Assembly (NCBI GenBank): GCA_964514395.1
Contig: CAZEQK010000004.1
Coordinates: 1 to 64,000 of the forward strand
Direction of reading: 5' to 3'
Source: CAZEQK01 sp964514395
GTDB lineage: Bacteria; Bacillota; Bacilli; Tepidibacillales; Tepidibacillaceae
DNA length: 64,000 nucleotides
This document shows positions 61,063-64,000 of this stretch, in pieces (the first letter of the stretch is position 1; each line of letters opens with the position of its first letter). The notes under the pieces are model-generated. The model saw nothing but the letters and a program-made list of their open reading frames with translations. It ran no database searches and was not told the origin of the DNA. The position numbers and the translations under genes were made by a program.

Positions 61063-61887
61063 ATGAGAAAAAATGATATGTTAACATTAGTAGGTTTAAT
61101 TGGTGGAATGGTATTACTTTCCATAGCGATTATTTTGGCAGGAGGACTAATAGGAGCAAAAATCTTCTTTAGTATCTCATCATTCATTACTACCGTGGGA
61201 GGACTAGTTGCTTCTATTATGGTCCATTTTACAACTAAGGAATTGAGAGAGATGTTTTCTTCCTTAAAAAATGCATTCTCGCACGTAGAACAAGATATTA
61301 ATGAACTTGTAGAGGATTTTATAAATCTTTCTACCATGGCAAGAAGAGAAGGATTACTAGCTCTTGATAATCAGGTTGAAGATTTGAATGACCCCTTTAT
61401 AAAAAAAGGGATTCTATTAACCGTTGATGGTCTTGAAGCTGAAGTAATTAGAGAAATTTTGAGTGCAGAATTAGTAGCATTGGAAGAAAAACAGAAGATT
61501 GGTAAGACTGTATTAGAAAAAGCGGGAGAATTGGCACCTGCATGGGGGATGATTGGAACCCTTATTGGATTGATATTAATGCTTCAAAACTTAGATGATC
61601 CAAAGAATATCGGACCATCGATGGCATTAGCATTAATTACAACATTTTATGGAGCTGTTTTAGCTAATCTATTCTTTATACCATTAGCCGGGAAGCTAGC
61701 AAATAGAACGGAGCAAGATATTTACATAAAACAAATTATGATAGAGGGAATACTAGGTGTGCAATCTGGACAAAACCCAAAATTACTAAGGGAAAAATTG
61801 GAAGTTTTCATTGATTCTGATAATAAGATTCATCAAGAAGATATTGAAGGTGATGAGGCTTTAGGTGATGAAGAGGTGGCCTATTAA
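61063..61887 (+). CDS. motP: Flagellar stator subunit MotP (MotA/TolQ/ExbB family)
   Basis: 274 residues. Four membrane segments: two N-terminal (about 5-60), then IGTLIGLILMLQNLDD and MALALITTFYGAVLANLFFI near residues 165-210. The cytoplasmic loop with LEDLNDPFIKKGILLTVDGL and EKAGELAPAWGMIGTLIGLI is typical of MotA/MotP. Location after ccpA and before a MotS-type gene identifies it as the MotP of the sodium-driven stator. GGGAGAGAACT precedes the ATG. It overlaps the motS start by one base (TAATG). Confidence 0.9.
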   Translation: MRKNDMLTLVGLIGGMVLLSIAIILAGGLIGAKIFFSISSFITTVGGLVASIMVHFTTKELREMFSSLKNAFSHVEQDINELVEDFINLSTMARREGLLALDNQVEDLNDPFIKKGILLTVDGLEAEVIREILSAELVALEEKQKIGKTVLEKAGELAPAWGMIGTLIGLILMLQNLDDPKNIGPSMALALITTFYGAVLANLFFIPLAGKLANRTEQDIYIKQIMIEGILGVQSGQNPKLLREKLEVFIDSDNKIHQEDIEGDEALGDEEVAY

Positions 61888-62648
61888 TGTTTAAAAGAAG
61901 GAAAGAAGAAGCGAGAAAAGGGGCACCCATGTGGATGACCACTTTTTCTGACTTGATGACATTGATTCTTGTTTTTTTCATATTACTTTTTGCCTTTTCT
62001 GAGGTTGATGCTACAAAATTTCGTATGATAGCTAACTCTTTTAAAGGGATATTTGAAGATCAGTCTACTTTTTTTTATGATTTTCCTCCAAATAATCCTT
62101 TGAATAAGGTAATGCCAACAAGTAATCTGAAAAATAAAAGTTTAAATGATGCTGAAAATAAACAAACGAAGGAAAATGAGCAGCTAGATGATTTATTAGC
62201 GAAAATAAAAAGTTATCTACATGATCACAATTTAGAAGGAGAGATATTTGCCACGAGGGAAAAACGTGGTGTTGTATTAGTCCTACAGGAGAATATTTTA
62301 TTTGATTCAGGCAGAGCAGTGGTAAAGCAGCAAGCTAAACCATTTTTAAACAAAGTATCTAATCTAATTAATTCTCTTTCAAATGATGTAGAAGTCGAGG
62401 GTCATACAGATAGTCAGCGTATCATTCAGCCATCACAGTATGTATCAAATTGGAATTTAGCAGGCGATAGAGCGGCAAATGTGGTGAACTATTTTATAAA
62501 TGAACAAAATACATCCAGCACTAGATTTAAAATATCAGGCTATGCTGATACCAAACCTATTGCATCTAACAATTCAGTTGAGGGTAGACAAAAAAATAGA
62601 AGAGTAGTAATAGTAATTCTTGATAATAATGGCAATAGTTCGAGTTAG
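61887..62648 (+). CDS. motS: Flagellar stator subunit MotS (OmpA-like peptidoglycan binding)
   Basis: 253 residues. A single membrane helix, PMWMTTFSDLMTLILVFFIL, contains the ion-binding Asp (in FSDLM) and a Val seven residues later. An OmpA/MotB peptidoglycan-binding domain follows: VVLVLQENILFDSGRAVVKQ, EVEGHTDSQRIIQPSQYVSN and NWNLAGDRAANVVNYF. It couples Na+ flow to torque. The linker between membrane helix and OmpA domain is long and low in complexity. No flagellar genes are in the window, so motility is inferred. Confidence 0.9.
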   Translation: MFKRRKEEARKGAPMWMTTFSDLMTLILVFFILLFAFSEVDATKFRMIANSFKGIFEDQSTFFYDFPPNNPLNKVMPTSNLKNKSLNDAENKQTKENEQLDDLLAKIKSYLHDHNLEGEIFATREKRGVVLVLQENILFDSGRAVVKQQAKPFLNKVSNLINSLSNDVEVEGHTDSQRIIQPSQYVSNWNLAGDRAANVVNYFINEQNTSSTRFKISGYADTKPIASNNSVEGRQKNRRVVIVILDNNGNSSS

Positions 62649-62695
62649 CATAAAGAGAGAACTTCTTGTTAGAACATCAGATAAGGAGGGACCCT

Positions 62696-63397
62696 ATGGA
62701 GAAAATAGGTATCATCGGTGCAATGGATGAGGAAATTGAAAATTACTTAGGTGGTATGGAAAATATTGCAGAGATAGTAGAAGCAAACATTCATTTTTAC
62801 CAAGGGAAGATGAACAATAAATCTGTAGTCGTCAGTAAATCTGGAGTTGGCAAGGTAAATTCAGCAGTATGTACACAAATATTAATCGATAAATTTAAAA
62901 TAGATCAAGTGATATTTACAGGGGTTGCTGGTGCCATACACCCAGAATTAGAAATTGGGGACGTGGTAATATCAACAACTGCAATGCAGCATGATATGGA
63001 TGCTTCAGCACTTGGCTTTGCTAAGGGAACCATACCTTTTTCCGAGAAATCTGTTTTTAATGCCGATAAGCATTTGGTAGATATGGCTTATGAAGCAAGT
63101 AATGAGGTTAGTAGAGGAAATACATATAAAGGGATGATACTTTCAGGGGATCAGTTTATAGCTGGAGGCGAACAAGCAAAGAGTCTTTACGAACAATTTG
63201 AAGGCTTCTGTACAGAGATGGAAGGTGCTGCAGTTGCCCAAGTATGTGATATGAATGAAATACCATTTGTAATCGTGCGATCTTTGTCGGATAAAGCAGA
63301 CGGTTCAGCTCATGTTAATTTTGCTGAGTTTAGTATTAACGCTGCAGAAAACAGCTATCGAATCGTTCATAAAATGTTAGGAAAGATAAATGTTTAA
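62696..63397 (+). CDS. mtnN: 5'-methylthioadenosine/S-adenosylhomocysteine nucleosidase
   Basis: 233 residues. IGIIGAMDEEIENYLGGMEN (Glu near residue 12 binds ribose/catalysis), VISTTAMQHDMDASALGF, CTEMEGAAVAQVC (the ribose-binding EMEG) and VIVRSLSDKADGSAHVNF (catalytic Asp) are all present. It hydrolyses MTA and SAH to adenine and methylthioribose or S-ribosylhomocysteine, thus feeding methionine salvage and autoinducer-2 precursor formation. AAGGAGGGACCCT precedes the ATG at 62696. It lies 47 bp after motS. Confidence 0.93.
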   Translation: MEKIGIIGAMDEEIENYLGGMENIAEIVEANIHFYQGKMNNKSVVVSKSGVGKVNSAVCTQILIDKFKIDQVIFTGVAGAIHPELEIGDVVISTTAMQHDMDASALGFAKGTIPFSEKSVFNADKHLVDMAYEASNEVSRGNTYKGMILSGDQFIAGGEQAKSLYEQFEGFCTEMEGAAVAQVCDMNEIPFVIVRSLSDKADGSAHVNFAEFSINAAENSYRIVHKMLGKINV

Positions 63398-63420
63398 TTA
63401 AATAACAATACTATCATAAT

Positions 63421-63454
63421 AAAGCCTCATATGGGTTACCCATATGAGGCTTTA
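63421..63454. terminator. Bidirectional Rho-independent terminator
   Basis: AAAGCCTCATATGGGT and ACCCATATGAGGCTTT form a 16-bp perfect stem. It separates mtnN from the convergent fibronectin-domain gene. Confidence 0.92.
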
Positions 63455-63508
63455 GACTGTTGAATCGTCCTATTTCTCGATGTCCAGTATATAGACTTTG
63501 TCTGTTTC

Positions 63509-64000
63509 TTAATTATTTTTTAAATGAATTTTAGTCGATGGATTTGATTCTCCTACTTTATTTTCTGCTGTGACATAAAAGTAAACATCTCCAGTGATAG
63601 CAAGTGTGTATTTAAAAGTATTCTTATCAGTGCTACCAATAAATGCATACTGTCCATTTTCCTTTGTACTGAAGTAGACATTATACTTGGTCACTTGATC
63701 CTTAGCAGGACTTTGATTCCAATTTAATTTAATGGTTAATGCTGACGCACTTCCTGAAAGCTGTTGGGGTGCATTTGGCACAACAGTGACAGGTTGATTA
63801 TTATCGGTTTGTGTTCCACCACTATTATTTTGATTATTGTCAATAGGTGGATTGTTATCAGTAGTCCCAGTACCGTCTGTATTTTGTCCATTACTTGGCT
63901 GTCCTAGAATCAATGGAACGATAGCAGAATTACCAACATAATCAGATGGTACTGATTCTAAACCAGCTACTTCAATGGCAGAAACGTAATAGACATAAGA
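63509..64000 (-). CDS. Fibronectin type III-domain protein, C-terminal part (open at the window edge)
   Basis: The minus-strand frame is open from base 64000 (no start inside the window). Its first residues, SYVYYVSAIEVAGLESVPSD, end one fibronectin III unit. A linker rich in Asn, Gly, Gln and Thr follows (TDNNPPIDNNQNNSGGTQTD), then another FN3 unit (VPNAPQQLSGSASALTIKLN, then YNVYFSTKENGQYAFIGSTD) to the stop at 63509. It is probably cell-surface or secreted. C-terminal FN3 repeats after a flexible linker occur in Bacillales penicillin-binding proteins and surface enzymes; which one cannot be told here. Confidence 0.8.
   Translation of the reverse strand, partial: SYVYYVSAIEVAGLESVPSDYVGNSAIVPLILGQPSNGQNTDGTGTTDNNPPIDNNQNNSGGTQTDNNQPVTVVPNAPQQLSGSASALTIKLNWNQSPAKDQVTKYNVYFSTKENGQYAFIGSTDKNTFKYTLAITGDVYFYVTAENKVGESNPSTKIHLKNN

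Overview
The window is low-GC, Gram-positive DNA from an endospore-forming member of the Bacillales (Firmicutes). The evidence is a tricistronic gerA-type germination operon (28691-32511), an alpha/beta-type small acid-soluble spore protein (49650-49937), a chorismate-mutase-fused DAHP synthase, CcpA next to motP/motS, a Zur-type Fur protein and AGGAGG ribosome-binding sites throughout. A 2-oxoacid:ferredoxin oxidoreductase, a tungsten/molybdopterin aldehyde:ferredoxin oxidoreductase cluster, a rubrerythrin-like protein and a hemerythrin relic suggest an anaerobic or facultative, ferredoxin-based metabolism. I cannot name the species. No rRNA, tRNA, CRISPR array or intact transposase was seen.

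Region 1 (1 to about 23 kb) is an accessory region. Almost everything is on the + strand: short, mostly unrelated single genes (membrane proteins, SAM methyltransferases, GNAT acetyltransferases, an ANT(6)-type aminoglycoside adenylyltransferase, an ArsR-family regulator, a quinone reductase, a HAD phosphatase, lipoproteins). About fourteen of these are broken by nonsense codons, frameshifts, deletions or fusions. The first 2.7 kb carries short imperfect repeats around single genes (core GTATCCCC / GGGGATAC next to TAAC / GTTA) that could be attC-like or MITE-like boundaries. An IS110-type transposase remnant lies at 3561-3784. The region ends with an SgrR-like regulator gene carrying two frameshifts, preceded by a strongly folded leader RNA candidate (20883-21029).

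Region 2 (23-33 kb) is more conserved: a DUF2500 protein, an adenosine-deaminase-family enzyme, a 171-nt hairpin repeat, an FAD-dependent dehydrogenase, a CapA-like protein, an SPFH protein followed by a small ribbon-helix-helix-like protein, then the germination operon and a flavin reductase.

Region 3 (33-48 kb) holds the two-gene 2-oxoacid:ferredoxin oxidoreductase, an MFS exporter, a nitroreductase, an S-layer-anchored PepSY-type protein, a ferritin-like protein, a hemerythrin relic with two in-frame stops, a BmrC/BmrD-type heterodimeric ABC exporter and a maltose-acetyltransferase-like enzyme.

Region 4 (48-64 kb) is core genome: a hydrolase, a SASP, zur, larE, a large FtsA-like protein, aroA (DAHP synthase), ccpA, motP-motS and mtnN. 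Between aroA and ccpA, which are adjacent to ccpA-motP-motS in Bacillus subtilis, sits a minus-strand four-gene unit (SCP2-like protein, Fe-alcohol dehydrogenase, aldehyde:ferredoxin oxidoreductase, MoaD/ThiS-like protein), probably for acid/aldehyde/alcohol interconversion. The window ends inside a fibronectin-type-III protein read on the minus strand.
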